From: Diatrype stigma
Lineage: Eukaryota > Ascomycota > Sordariomycetes > Xylariales > Diatrypaceae
Assembly: GCA_022225965.2 (NCBI GenBank)
Contig: JAKJXP020000095.1
Location: 1 to 64,000 of the forward strand
Length of the DNA stretch: 64,000 nucleotides
Direction: 5' to 3'
Position numbers and translations under genes: made by a program. The notes under the pieces were generated by a model that saw only the letters and a list, made by a program, of their open reading frames with translations, had not been told where the DNA came from and did no database searches. Of the stretch, positions 1 through 13,248 are shown piece after piece (positions within the stretch are counted from its first letter, which is position 1; the number at the start of each line of letters is the position of its first letter).

Positions 1-5
1 CCATA

Positions 6-30
6 CCCCCCCCCCCCCCCCCCCCCCCCC
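6..30. repeat. Poly-C homopolymer run (25 C)
   Basis: An uninterrupted run of 25 cytosines lies five bases from the start of the window. A shorter G run follows at about 58-66. Runs of this kind also flank the assembly gap at 13.2 kb, so this may mark a contig edge or a sequencing artefact, but it could be a genuine mononucleotide tract. Confidence 0.9.
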
Positions 31-3000
31 ACAACCTACCCCCAGCCAATTATTCCCGGGGGGGGCTACTTTCTTGCATCGCTGCGGTGTAACGCGTAAT
101 AACTAAGAAAGATCTCCGATGTCTCGTGCGAATCTAGTAGGTACCTCTCTACCATGTGGTATGGTATAGCGATGTCTAGTCAGAATCCTTGACGTCCACG
201 ATGTCGTCTAGACCGTTAGTCAGGACTCAGCAGGAGAGCCCCAATCGATGATCTAATAGACAAGCCACAACCAGTGTCCCCTGTTCCTGAGATTGGATTC
301 ATGTATTCATTGTTGGAGAAAATCTCGGAACAACAGTCCCAACATGACATACGCAGGTTGGCACGGTTGGTTGGTTTTGTTCATTCTTTCATTCATCCAT
401 CCATTGCTATCATGGCTATTGTTGGGCTCATGCAGCCTCCCACCAACATATCACTGACCGGCTGTCTCCCGCGGACGGTTGGAATGCACCTGTAAGTTGT
501 CCGACCCCAGGCCAGTCACCATGATCTACTCAGGGGCCAGAGGGCAGCCGAACGTACACACACGCACACACAGCCCAGACAGCCAAGTCCATGGGTGTAC
601 CACCCCAAGATGTTATCAAGTAGAGGGCACCTATCGTTTTCAGCCATGATTTCACAGGCCTTGTTTGAAGGGAAATTGACTGCTACGTCGACGCTGCTTG
701 CTCCCTCGACATGCCCAGCCAGTCTAGCCGAACCGCCTTCCGATTGTCTCGAAAGGGAAGGCTTGAACCCCTAAACCCCAATAAGGGGGGTGACACGTCC
801 AAGCATCGTCTCAAGGGTTCGTGTCTATAGCTACAGCTCTCTACGAGTCCACCCCCATAGTAGTACGCCATATATGTGGTCTGCGTAGTAAACCCAACGG
901 TAGGGAAGTGATTAGGCAACAAAATTAACCTCGGACTCATTCTCCAGTCGTTGATGGGTGAGCTGTTACCTTTACGTTAAGGCGCTCATATACCTAACAC
1001 GCTCGCTCACGAATCTGGACGACGCAATCTAAAACCCCCACCCGTGAGCTGTATGATCCTTTTTAGCAACTGAGGCTTGTTCTAATAAACTACTGTGCGC
1101 CACCTTTCCGATAACTTCAGGGGGGCGGGTTCTGCATTGCATTACACGAAATGGGACTTGAGGAATTCCGTCCTTAGCGTAAAAGTGAAGCGGTCTCTAT
1201 AACTCTGGAAGTTGTTTGCGTGGCGATCGATGGATCTACTGACATTAATAATTGCAAAGGTGCCGGGGGGTGGCTGTTGACCCATCTTGTCTCCCCCATG
1301 CTCCCCCTAAAGGAGCCGGGGTCTCTAAAGCTTGATATTTTTGGAACTGGATCGTGGTAGCTATACAGAGCCCATCGCTACTACTAATACTAGCCTGACT
1401 CCGGACTCGGTATAATGGCAGTGGCAATGATCTGGACTCTGGGGTGGTATGTTATCTTCCCCATGGATGACCCTGTTATTTTCAGGTATTGGGCACAGGC
1501 ATGATGGAAGGAAGCGGACACTGGATCGTACTCCATACTCAATCCCCTCGTTACCTCGGTAGCAACCCGCAGTAGTTCCATATTTACTAGATGTGCCATC
1601 GTTGTTTATTCTGTCATGTCACCATAAGATAGATATCCAATACCTAAGTACCTATCGCCCTCCCCACAGTAGGTTTTCGCGGCCAGATCTATCGCTTAGA
1701 TGATCCTACCTCTATCCGTGATGGTGAACCCTAAGGGGAATTCCACCTCGGACTTATGTATAGCATCAACTTGATATCCTTCGAATCCTTCGATGCTAGT
1801 TTCTGGGTTCCACAACCCCAGTCTACTTCATAAAAATGTTCCCCTTCGCATAGTTATGGACGATCCAGTCCCTATTCCCACGAGACTAACCCGTATGTTC
1901 ATGATCCCTATACTCCAAAGGCTGATCCTACTCGCCAAGAATCCGCTTCGTCGGACTATCGGGCATGCCGATTCCCGTTCTGCACATACTCGGGTGTCAA
2001 AATGTTCACGAGGTGCCTTTATACTCACTCTGGTTAACTCACGGGCTGGAGTTACCCCTTTACTAGAACCAGGCCTACTTCACATTATGGAGTGGGACAA
2101 GTCACCAAGGAATTATTACACAGACAAACAAGTCACACACAATATACCGAGTCTATAGGTCGACAATAGTGCTGATTGCTAGACTAGGTGCTGGCTGACA
2201 TAGTACACACGGAGAGGTATTCCAACCTTCCTGACGCCGTTCCGGGGCCCATACCTAGCAGTAAGACAGTTTAGGATGCGTCTGTAGTTGGTCTTTCACT
2301 TTAAAAAGATGATGTGATTGGATAACCACAGAAACTCCCTCTATATCAACCCAAGATGAAGGATCTCTCGCCTCGACATTCTCCCACAGTCGCAGCTGCC
2401 ACCCCATGAGCCGAAATCGCTAGAGCAACATGTTGCGACCGATATGGCCTTGAGCCGGTCCTATCTCCATATACGCTCTACGCATGTAGGTATTTCGTTA
2501 TAGTCAGAGATCGAAGCGGGGTGGGAAGGTGACTGGAAATAGAAAAGAAGGGAAAGAAGGAGCAAGAACGCTCACAACTTCCCTAGACAGTTACTATGGC
2601 CGTTCAAGGGCACACACGCACAAGAGGCAGCCAAGCTAGGTAGGTGGTTTCGTACTGTAACTAACAAAGCAGGCAGACTGGTGTGAACGAACTCAGTGCT
2701 ACCTGCTTAGGTACTCAAGCGTACTCTGTCTACTAGAATCCGTTACTGATGGGCCGGACTTTTCTTAGGATAACAGGCCTACCTGTGTATGTTATAGATG
2801 CCCGTGATCCCCCGTGATCCCCCGTGTAGTTAACAAGACGGGCATGTGCAAGTTACCATATGCATGTAAGATGAACCCCCGCCAAGGGTTCATCTTCAGC
2901 CGCTGGCTTCAGCGAGCCTACACATTTGGTGGCCCTGATGTTCTGAAGTCTTGTTGGCCTTTTGCCCAATGCGGGTAATCTACTTACTTACGCACGACTG

Positions 3001-4027
3001 CTACTAGATGTCTACTGATACGTTGAGCGCTATCAGGAAATGAAGCTGCCCCCTTTGTTTCTGTAGGCATACATATCTTTAGCCCTACAGGTAATATATA
3101 GTCCCTGTAGAGCGATGAGAGGGGTCACTGAATTACTACTGGGTTTATATACGCCCACCTAGCCTATATGGTTTACAGCACACAAGCTCCCGTATGGCAT
3201 GGAGTGAGCATTGCTCGAAAGATATTCATTGCTGGGTGTATTGTGTGGTGAGCTCTGTACGCAACACGCCTTCTACTATCGTATAGCCCCCTGTCCCCTA
3301 GGTAACGATAGTCAACCCTGCGCGAAACCATAACCCAACAAGTAGCAGTGAAGAGATCCAGATACCACTTCTTCACAGCGGCCTATTACCAGATCGATAT
3401 CCTCGAAGTCTAGCATGTAAACACATATACATGATAGATGACGTCCCGAGCACTGGAGCCCCCCTACCGTGCTTGACGGGTCTCAACTGGCTGGATACTC
3501 TAGGTAGGCAATGGAAGCGGCGCAATTCTCCCACAACCGACACTTGATTTGACTACGATAAACCCAACAGACAAATGCCTCTCGATATAGCACATATCAA
3601 ACCATATCCGGTAAAGTAGGAAGACGACGATGATAAGGTAAAGATCGAAGCCCAACTGTATTAGAACCGGATCTGTCTGGGCATTCTTTCCGTATTCAGA
3701 GATGATAAAACAATAAAGAGTAACCATGGTAATCATCATGAATAGCAATAGTAACAATAACAACACTATGCAACGGGGGTATCCGCTTCGATCTCTAACT
3801 AATAAGCTGGCGTATGTATGGGAGGGAATCATCTAACTAACATCTAAACAAAACGCCAACTCCAAACCACGCTGTAAATTGGCGAACGGGGACTGAGGAT
3901 GGAGGGGTGATGTGTCTGCCGTACGTTCATTCGTTCGTTCATTCATTCGTTCATCCATTCATACGCACATACACAAAAACACCCACACCCTCCCCTTCCC
4001 TACTCGGACTGCGTACTTAGTCGATCA
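31..4027. other. Gene-free stretch, about 4 kb
   Basis: No reading frame here looks like a conserved protein. Frames are short (at most about 120 codons), overlap on opposite strands and have no splice-linked partners. The longest hydrophobic one, 3500-3832 on the minus strand (110 codons), draws its Leu/Ile-rich part from an AT-rich simple-sequence stretch at 3720-3770 and is not supported as a gene. The stretch holds a perfect hairpin at 2868-2896, a direct duplication of an 11-base unit near 2801-2825 and a (CGTT/CATT)n tract at about 3926-3960, just downstream of the DDHD gene's stop codon. Confidence 0.6.
2868..2896. other. Perfect 11-bp inverted repeat with 7-nt loop
   Basis: The left arm AAGATGAACCC (2868-2878) is exactly complementary to the right arm GGGTTCATCTT (2886-2896), with a 7-base loop between them. 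It lies in non-coding sequence with no adjacent gene on either strand. The function is unknown. It could be a cruciform-prone site, a transcribed hairpin or the remnant of a small mobile element. Confidence 0.7.
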
Positions 4028-7000
4028 TCAACTCATCATAGACGGCAGCACCGCCCTCTTCGCCGCCTTGATGGCGCGCATGGCGGGCAGGGTGTTGGCC
4101 TTTCCGGGCTTGCGGCCAATCTCCATGCAGAGCATGCGGATGAGGTCGTGGTTGTACCAGTAGCTGGTGTGGGCGCTAAGCATGTTGAGGTACTGCAGCT
4201 CGAGGGGGCCGCCGCCGGACTGCAGGAAGTAGTCGATCTGGCCGTTGTCGTTGAGCAGGAACGCCTTCTTCTCCGCCACCTCCTCGCGCGTGAAGTCGTG
4301 GATCTCCATCTCGAGCTGGGAAGGGAGGCGCCGCGTCGTCGGGGGTCTGGCGGCCGAGGCCGGCGGCTGGGACGACGCCGGCGCCGAGGAGGAGACGCCC
4401 GGGATGATGCTCAGCATCGCGTTGCCCACGGACTGTAGCAACGAGGTCGTCGCGCTGGGCACGTACGCCGTCTTCAGGCTGGCCGCGTAGACCGGGTCGA
4501 TGGTGCCGTTGAGGAAGTAGGCGACGGCGTCTTCCCTCGCCAGGACGTTGTAGATGTTATCCACGGCGATGCAGCCGAACGAGCCCGCGTTTCCCACCAC
4601 GCTTCCCGACACGGTGTCGGCCGGGTCGGCTCCTGGTTTCCGGCGGCCCCTCCGGGGCATCAGGGCGCCTCTTTCGAGGAGGAGGAAGAAAGCCGCGGGG
4701 CTGCCCAGGAGGAACAGGTTCTTCGTGTCGAACTCGAAATGCTCGAGCTTCAGGGGCGCGTCTAGCTGCAGGGGCGGCACGAGCGTCGGCTGCCTGGACA
4801 ATGTGTCCATTGCCATGACACTCCCGAGCGAATGGGCGATCACGTGGACTCTCCCCCTTTCCAAGAACCCCGGATTGTTCTGACACCAGAGCCTGTAGAC
4901 GCGGTTCGCTTCGCTGACGACAGCGGCAACCATCTTCGGCTTGTGATGGGACATGTAGAACGGGATGTCGAACATGACGTCGGAGATCATGCTACGGACG
5001 GCTGGAATCGTCTTGGGTTCGATGTCTTTGAGACCGAAGCCTTGCGGTGTGTAGTTGTCCTTGTCCTCCTCCTTCAGCGGCCCCCCTTCTTCAAAAGACA
5101 GATTTTGCCTCCAGTTTATGGGAAGCACCATGATGCCGTTTTGGCCCTCTTGCAATACCGCTCTGACAGCTTCAGTCCGAAGTTCCAGATTGATAGCCCG
5201 TCTGAAGGTGTTTACGGCATGCGTGAAATGGTACGTTTCGACACGCTCTGCCAGTTTCTGGCCAATGCCATGGATAACCAGAACTAGGTCGGTGACTTGA
5301 ACACGAGCCTTCTCAGCCTCACAAGCAGGGCAAATGCTCTGCTGTCCCGATCTCTGGTTCCCATTCTCACGAGTCACTTCGTACTGTTGACTGTACTGCT
5401 GCTGGGTTTGCCTTTTCTGGTGCTTTCTCATCCAAGCTTCGTAGTCGAACCCTCGCACAACGGGGATACCAATAGTGAGCCCCTTAGATATTTTTGCGAC
5501 CGGCCTCCTACCATAGTACGCGGAAGGCTTCAGGCTAGGCTTGAGGAGAAACGCCGTGGTGCTGTCCTTATATATGACATGATACTGCTCAAACTTCTTA
5601 TGAGCCGGGACTGATGTCGTGCTGTCTTCGTTGGAGGTGGGCAGTAGAGTCCCCTCGGCAGCCGCTTCACCTCGAAAACAGCGCGCGGCACAGAAAGGAT
5701 TATTTGATATCGGGGGCTCGGTGCTCTCCGTCCTCCCTCTGCTCGAAGGCTTGGGCTCTTTAGGCCACAATGGATGCGATACTTTCTCCTCTCCCAAGGG
5801 GCCTACTTCTATTGCCGACCTCAATTCGTCGGCCCAGGTTTCCGTGTGAGGTTTCAACTCTCGATAGCCCGCTTCTAGTTGATTGGCAACGGCGGGGTCG
5901 ATGGGCCTCATGTCATCTCTACACATCCAAGTTAGTGATCCAGGCCTCGCCTCAGCACAGCAGCAACGCTTCTTACTTATAGAACCAGGTCGCCCTCAGA
6001 ACGGTGACAATGTCATTCACTGGAGACCAGTAAATTGGTTTCATTTGCAGAGCTGGGAGCGAGACTTTGTGTAGCCTAGATACGCCAACGGGTACGTCGA
6101 CGGAGTTCTGGGACTGGCCCTTCTCACGCCCCGAAAGTGACGGGCGCGGGGAATGAGTGGCATTATTTTGCTTCTCTTCTACGATGGAACGTCTATTTGC
6201 TTTGCTATTTAGGCCCGGCGTAGCGGCCCTCGGGATGGACGAGGGTGGAGAAAGGATGGTAGGCTCCGGCGTACCTACTCGAACAAATGGCTTACCGGAG
6301 ATGCCGGCATCTGGATGTGACTTGGCGTAAGTAGGTATATCCTCACCTATCTCGACAGAGGAGCCCTCGGTATTTAGTTGTCGCAGCTTCACTGTCGATT
6401 CCCGGTAACCTGAGGCATCGACTGATCCTCTTTTGCCAGAGGATTGAATGTTAGGATGGTCAGAGGACACGCTACCGGGCCTAATATCCCTGGAGTCTGC
6501 ACGTAGTATAGCTATTTCAGCCATAACATCTTGGGCAACCTTCTCTTCATCTAGGGCCTTCTGATGTCTCCGGGCAACGGCACAAAATGACGCCCGTAGG
6601 GAGTCACCGACATCGGAAAGTAGGTCACGACAACACAAAGATACTGTAGTATTTGGCGCGGAAACCGGGTCTACAGGGTCGATGACAGGCTGCATCATCT
6701 CGCGCGGCTGACCTTCACGGGCGTGTTTATCGGCATGGTTCACAGCTAGTTCGTGCACGATGGTAGCTAATTTGCCGGAATTTGCCTTAGCTAGAGACGG
6801 ACTCGGGCTTCGACCGCGTCGGGCGTGGCTATGGTTTTGATGATACTGGGCAGAAGCGAGGCCTAGCCAAGCTCGTTCCAGGGCATTGTTATCCCCCTGA
6901 GAGAATGGTTGGAGGCTTGCTCTGGAAGTCCTGTTGGAATCGGCCGTGGCGGCAAAGTTGGAGGCGGAGAGCGGGTCGTCGATGGGAATCGGCGACGAAT

Positions 7001-7133
7001 AGAAATACTGGGTTTTGACGGGGGGTATGTCGTCGACTTCGGAGGACGGGAATGGCTGTGTCACCGGGGCTAGACGGCATTGTGGCCCCAGGTTATGGGA
7101 CTTCGGGGCTTCCCCGTAGTGGTGGTAATTCAT
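4028..7133 (-). CDS. DDHD-domain phospholipase (PA-PLA1 family, yeast Ddl1-like)
   Basis: Two exons, 7133-5977 and 5918-4028, are joined across a 58-bp intron (donor GTAAGA, branch CTAAC, acceptor TGTAG). The join gives 1015 residues and restores the conserved run RATWFYK-DDMRP. Residues 1 to about 365 are low-complexity and probably disordered. They are followed by the conserved N-terminal block of the family, the segment LVLVIHGIGQ near residue 597, the lipase nucleophile motif AHSLGS with Ser near 749, and a C-terminal DDHD domain at about 786-985 ending in HTSYWYNHD. Family knowledge: these enzymes hydrolyse phospholipids such as phosphatidic acid or cardiolipin; the yeast relative is mitochondrial. 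Substrate and location here are inferred. The start is the first ATG of a clean frame. The gene stands alone, convergent with nothing and divergent from PPS1. Confidence 0.9.
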
Positions 7134-10100
7134 CGTGCAAGACGGCTGTCATAGGTTGGTCGGCTGATCAGCGGCAAGGACGGAAGAGTGTCGGATGGCG
7201 TCAAGAAAGAAGACAAAGATGCCGGGCTGGGCGGCGAGGGTGGAAATTGCTTCGCTCATTCGCGTTCTTATGAACGGTCTGGCAGAGGTGAGAGGGCTTG
7301 ACGGTCAGAAGAGACGGTGTGTGGCCAGGCGCCGACTTGAAGACATGGACTATCCCGGGTACCTAGCCAAGGACATTAAGACGAAGGCGCTATAGATATA
7401 GCGGTGTCATCTTGGCCACAGAACCCGATAGACGGTAGATTCGACCGGCTTCCAGAACGCGGTGTTCTTTTATTGTTTTCCAAGGATAGGCAAGCGACAA
7501 GTGGTAATTTGCGTCCCAGTTCGATAGGAAGACGGGCGTTACTTCGTAGCGTTACTTCGTAGTTGTAATATTGGTGGTGAGCTGAATCGACCCGCATAAG
7601 GTGAGTTGTGAGTTGTGAGTTGTGAGTTGCGAGATGATTGGCATGTGAGACGATACCGCCAGCCAGCAGGTGCAGGTATGACGTGAGTTGCCTTACCAGT
7701 GTGGCTGGTGCTATCGATTACGAGGTAGTTAAGATACAGTAAGTGCTGCGAGGTAGACGGCGCTATAGGTAGTGAATGTATGTGGCTTAAAGTTCTCGGG
7801 CTGTCCGGGGAGGACCTATACGCTATAACACTTGCACCTGTCACCTGTCTACGTATGCACTTACAGGCATATAGAGAATAGGGAATAGGGACCCATCAAC
7901 TATTAGGATCCCCAACTCTGCGATAGTTAGGACCTTGTTGATACAACATGTTCATGACCCTGCATACATGTAGATAGAGTGATGTTATGTCGATATAAAT
8001 GAGTCTTCCCATCTCATTGCCTCCTTGGTAGGCAATCTGGAACGCACGCATAATTATAGGGGCGAGGTTAAAGCTACCACCCGGCAGTTCAAGGTAGGTC
8101 GGTGGTAGTATGTATAACCTTACCTCCGGACCTTCCATCCATGATCAACCTGAGAAAGCTTATGTGCAGTAGGGCCATAATAGCTTCATTCGTGCATCGA
8201 ATACGGCACTGATTTGCTCATGCGGACAGACAAATAGCAGCAGATGAGAAGCAAGCAAGAGCAGCAAGAGGTAGTGAACGTGTGAGTGAAAGTGAAAGTA
8301 GTATGGGAGTCAAGAAGTAGCAGGAGTAGGTAGCTTTTGAAGTTGAAGATATCGGCGGGTATGACTGTTGACTAACGAGAAGATCATCTTGATCCTGAAG
8401 GCTAGGCGCCAATCGAACAGGGGCAGCCCTGTCCTTCCCCGGATGCACACCTAATGCAGCAAGCATGCTGGGCATGCATTGTCATTGGGATGGCGTTAGT
8501 CGTACCGTAGCAGCCGTAGCGTATGTAGCCAAGTAAGTAGCACATTGCATTATGAGTCTCTTCATTATTGCATTGTTACGGAGGCTCGAGTGGCGAAGTC
8601 TGTCGTCTGTCGTGCCGACCATGATCTTGCAACCTTGGAGACATGCAACACGTCGACACAAAACAAACGTGAAATGCGATGGTGGAGGGAGGGTGGAGGG
8701 AGGGTGGGAGCGAGGCATCGTGATAATCTCGAGACAATCGACAATCTCGGATCCAATCCAATCTGGCGAACCAATCCGGCGGACCAATCTGGAAAGGGAC
8801 CCAGAGCTGCTAGACCCCATCGCTACCTCACTACCTTACTGACGTATGCAACCTGACGATCCAGGCGATGTAATCATCGAAACCATCGAGGTCATTCATC
8901 GACGTAGTAATCAATCCCAGACCTCCAATTATGTCGTTACACAACGCCGGGGGTATTGGGGGCTAGAGGCGAGGTGGGAGTGGGAGCCCTTGGGAGCACT
9001 TGGGAGGTCAGATCCGAAGCCATACCAATCGATGGACTGGATGGACTGGATGGATTGCTACTATGTAGCTCCTACCTATAGGCACCCCAAGACCATAGTA
9101 GTGCCGGCATCGTCAACGCACCAGGCGCAAGTGCGCATATCACTGGCCTTGGCTGGTATTCTGGGAAAGCTGGTGTCCCGCGTAATTGGTCACCGTCGAA
9201 ACCATGTTGCATTCTCCTGCTAGCTAGCCCTTGCAAACATCCCACACACCCTGACACTTACATAGTTGGGGATGGCCATCATAGGTCAGTCTTGCCGTAA
9301 CCCCTCCTCGCTGCTGCAGCTCGTTGATTCTGGGGCCTCGACACGGCCTATCAGGGGCAGAGAGGCGTCACTTTTTCGCAATGCGCATGTACCTATGTAT
9401 TCCAAGCACGGGACGTCGTGAGCGGGCGACGTGACCCTCGCATTCGCAGCCTGGTTAAGTCTGTTGTTGAGTGAAGCCGCTCTCTTATTGTGGCTTTTGT
9501 CTAGGCCTTCTCCAGCGAGCGAGGAAAGGAGCATTCATTCCATGTTGATAAGGTAGTCAAGCCTCAAGATAGTATATATTACACCTGTATATATTATACC
9601 TAGGTCGTCTCATAGTATACTGCCCAGGGACCACCGCAGCTATCGCCCCAGCTCAGCCTTTTGTTCAGTCTGGTGCCTGAGGCTCTCTTTATATCCCCGG
9701 ATGGCTTCTTTGTCTCTTCTTGGGGAACTTGCACATCTACACTTGCACATATACAGCGCATAGTAACATGAGTATGTAAGTATGATCCAGGCATGCTAGG
9801 TGTGTAGGTATCTACATAAGGTATGTATTGTACAGTAGGTTTCGGCGATATTTCAATCAGCCCAAGGATACCCAAGCATGCTGGTATGTATGCAGAAGCC
9901 ATGGCATTGCCGAACGGATCGACAGCGGCCCCTACTCGAGATGTAATTTGTGTAATTTGAGATACATACCCCAAGAGATTGAATGAAGGCTGTGAAATGA
10001 GCCGGTTAAAACACCAGCATCCTTCTGTCTGTCTGTCTGTCTGTCTGTCTGTCCTTGTCAATTGTCACTCACTTGGAACCTGACAACTCAGTCCACCCTC

Positions 10101-11262
10101 TCTTGTGTATGACAGATGGTGGCGGCAGCGCTACATCCCAGCATCCTATAATACACTTTGAGGTGCCTCGAAACACTGCAGGCTGCAGATCACCCAACCA
10201 ACTTTCGACTACTCCGTAGTTCATTCCCATATCTGAGATCTCTGAGAAGCACCTAGCCAAATCTGAATATCCTCAAAGGATTCATTCATGCTACCCACAC
10301 ACCCATTAGCAGTAGTTAGCTCATGAATTATTGCCATCCATCCATCATCTATACTGCTATTGCTATACTGAGTACTGCCATACCATAACACCGCCCCTTC
10401 GCGTGCTCCACGCATGCACGATCTTCCTTCGAGACTTGGAGACTACTACCTATGTATCGCGAATCGATGAGCCAATTTGACGACTGATTTTCGTCTATAG
10501 ACCCCCAGGATCCCAGGACTATACCGGGAATACACCAGGAATACCAACCAACCTTGTCTTATCTGCCGCCGTCACTACTGCAGCAGGCAACAGGGATCCT
10601 ACGCGATAAGGCTGCGACTCCAATCAGGATCTCAGGTTCAACGCCACAAGTGAGTGAAACATCAGTCTGATAGGGATAACAGCCTGGGTATTTGCCTACT
10701 ATTTGTACCTGGGTGCTGGGGTGCTGGCTATATACGTATACACTACCCCTCCTGCTGCTGCTTGTATTTACTTTGCGTGTTTCTTTCTCTCCCTCTCTTC
10801 CAAATTCCCTCTGCCGTTCCGACAATCCCTCCTGCGTAACTTCATCGAGCCTCCTTTTCTTTACTTACCAGCGCCGGAGATCAACGTCGGATCTCCTGGG
10901 TTAACCTTGACGTTTGTGCAGTTACGCAATAGCCTCCACCTAGACCAATCCATTCCGAGTTTAACTTTATCGCCGTTTTGACCCCCTGCTGCTCCATTGG
11001 CCCCATTGGCCCCTGCAAGCTTCCCCGCAATTGGGTTTGGCCTAGCGAGTATCCGTCGTGAACTACTCACGTAGTTGTTCGATGATCAGCTAGGGACGTT
11101 TGGGGCTTGGATTCAGATGACTTGATATAAGCGAGTGCTGCGTCGACCTCACAAGACTTCACTCTATAATCTACCCGGATTCCTATGTGGATGAAGGCAT
11201 CTTCGGAGACAGCGACGCGAAAGACCATATAAGACAAACCATAACCATATAGTCGAGAGACA
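7134..11262. other. Intergenic region between DDHD lipase and PPS1
   Basis: This is about 4.1 kb between two divergent genes, so it contains both promoters. I see no supported coding frame, tRNA or rRNA. Simple repeats include GTGAGTT-type tandem copies at about 7602-7632, GGAGGGTG copies near 8689-8708, TGGATGGAC copies near 9034-9056 and (CTGT)7 at 10025-10052. A pyrimidine-rich, TATA-poor segment at 10740-10870 could belong to an upstream transcript of PPS1. Confidence 0.6.
10025..10052. repeat. (CTGT)7 microsatellite
   Basis: Seven uninterrupted CTGT units lie in the non-coding region upstream of PPS1. It is a plausible length-variable marker; no function is indicated. Confidence 0.9.
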
Positions 11263-13168
11263 ATGGCCACCATTGCTCTCCCAAGACCAATTGCACCCCA
11301 TCGATCTTCCTCCGGCATCGTTACCCTCACTTCCCCAATAGCTCTTGATACTATCAATACCCAGCAGGTGCCATGTGTCGTACCTATTCCAAACAAGCAT
11401 CTCCCGTCATGTCCGACGGGGCCTGCCCCAGTCCAGAAGCCTAACACTCCCCCGACATCTCCAGATAGCGAAGATGAATGCCGGCTACCGTCTTTGCTGT
11501 ATCCCCCTAATAGATATACCCGCCTCGAGTTGGGACCTCTCACTATTTTCAGCATTGGTGCTCGGGATGTGGCCAGGGCCTTGGACTACATCTCACAGGA
11601 GCCTCTCCCAGATCCCTCACAGGTGTTTCCATGGTTCCATGGCCTGCACCCGAACAACCAAATTCAACAGGCCTTTTTCATAGCTAGAAAGAAGGCCCTG
11701 AGGAAAACACCGGCATGCCTACGAGGCATTACGGTGGTCAAGGCCGATGGAAATCTTGCCGAGTCCCGCTTGAAAGGGGCTATTGCCCCTGACGAGTTCC
11801 TACAACCCGACGCAAACGACGAATTTATCGACGCGGATCCGAAAGAAGGCTTTTCGGTAAGGAACTTCCAGATCCAGGCCGCCAAGGCGGCTATGCTATC
11901 TGATATTATTATCTACGGCGATGATGCCTGTCAAGTGCGAAAGTTGGGGTGGGATATTGCGTCTGCTCAAGCAAAATGGCGCCAGAAACACGAATCCCAG
12001 CACCACCGGATTCCGGAATATAATACCTTTATTTGCCTAAATTCATTTAAAGAGTTCGAGGAGAAGCACAGTGATATAGTAGCTGTGGACTCGGAAGGCC
12101 ACTTGACCGGCAACGTCGTCGACCTTTTCCACCAGGAGAGGTTGGAGATGTATGCCATGTCCAAGGCCTCCGAGATCTCCCATAATGTGTGGTTGGGACC
12201 CACCCCCGAGCCAGCGGGCGACGAAGAGAAGGAGTACGATGTTTTGATCGAATGCAGCGACCTCAGTCGGTTAAACCCATCGGCACTGCAAGCCATCGCC
12301 GAGGCGGCCGACGACGTACACTACCCATACCTCGAATTTCCGTCTTCAGGGAGCATTTTGCCACCCACTTGGTCTCATGCCGAAGCCGACGGCATCCTCG
12401 AAACCTGCAAGTGGATATGGCATCTTTCTCATGGAACGCTACCTCCGAAGCCAAACGCTACGGATCTGGACGGTGATGCGGAAATGACCGATGATGTGCC
12501 GAATAAAACATCCGGGGGCCCCGGCCGACCGCGGAAAATTCTCATACACTGCGCCGACGGATATACAGAATCTACCATGCTCGGTATAGCCTACTTCAGT
12601 TATAGCACTGGGCGCCCTGTCCCAGATGCCTGGCTGAACCTGCACACGACAATGAAGCGGAATTTCTTCGCGTACCCGACCGACGTAGCCCTGCTTACCT
12701 CCATCTCGGCGCGACTGCTGCACGAATCGCCAGTCTGTGCTGACAAGGGCCTCTCGGAAATCACGGCCTTGGTGAGGGAGGAGCCGAGATGGCTGGCGAG
12801 CCTGGATGGCTCCTTTCCTAGCCGAGTGCTCGACTACATGTATCTGGGTAACATCGGACACGCCAACAATCCCGACCTTCTCAAGGCGCTGGGCATCCGC
12901 CAGATTCTGAGTGTTGGCGAGACAGCGATGTGGCGGGACGGTGAGCTCGAGGAATGGGGCGAGGATAACGTGTACGTGGTCGAGGGGGTGCAGGATAACG
13001 GCATAGATCCGTTGACGGATGAGTTTGAGAAGTGTCTGGAGTTTATAGGTATGCTTCTTCTTCTTCCTTGTCTTCTTTTCCATTCCAGCCAACCCGCCCT
13101 AGCCCACCCCCACACCCACCTGTCTTCTTCTCTTGCTTTCATTACATAATAAGACTATGCTATGGGGT

Positions 13169-13248
<80 letters not shown>

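Noticed and set aside
3500..3832. 110-codon hydrophobic minus-strand frame with a true ATG
   Set aside because: Leu/Ile runs come from an AT-rich simple-sequence stretch; no conserved features and no neighbouring exon.
4148..5300. Several plus-strand frames of 80-150 codons (for example 4832-5287)
   Set aside because: They are antisense shadows of the DDHD lipase exon, whose own frame carries the conserved motifs.
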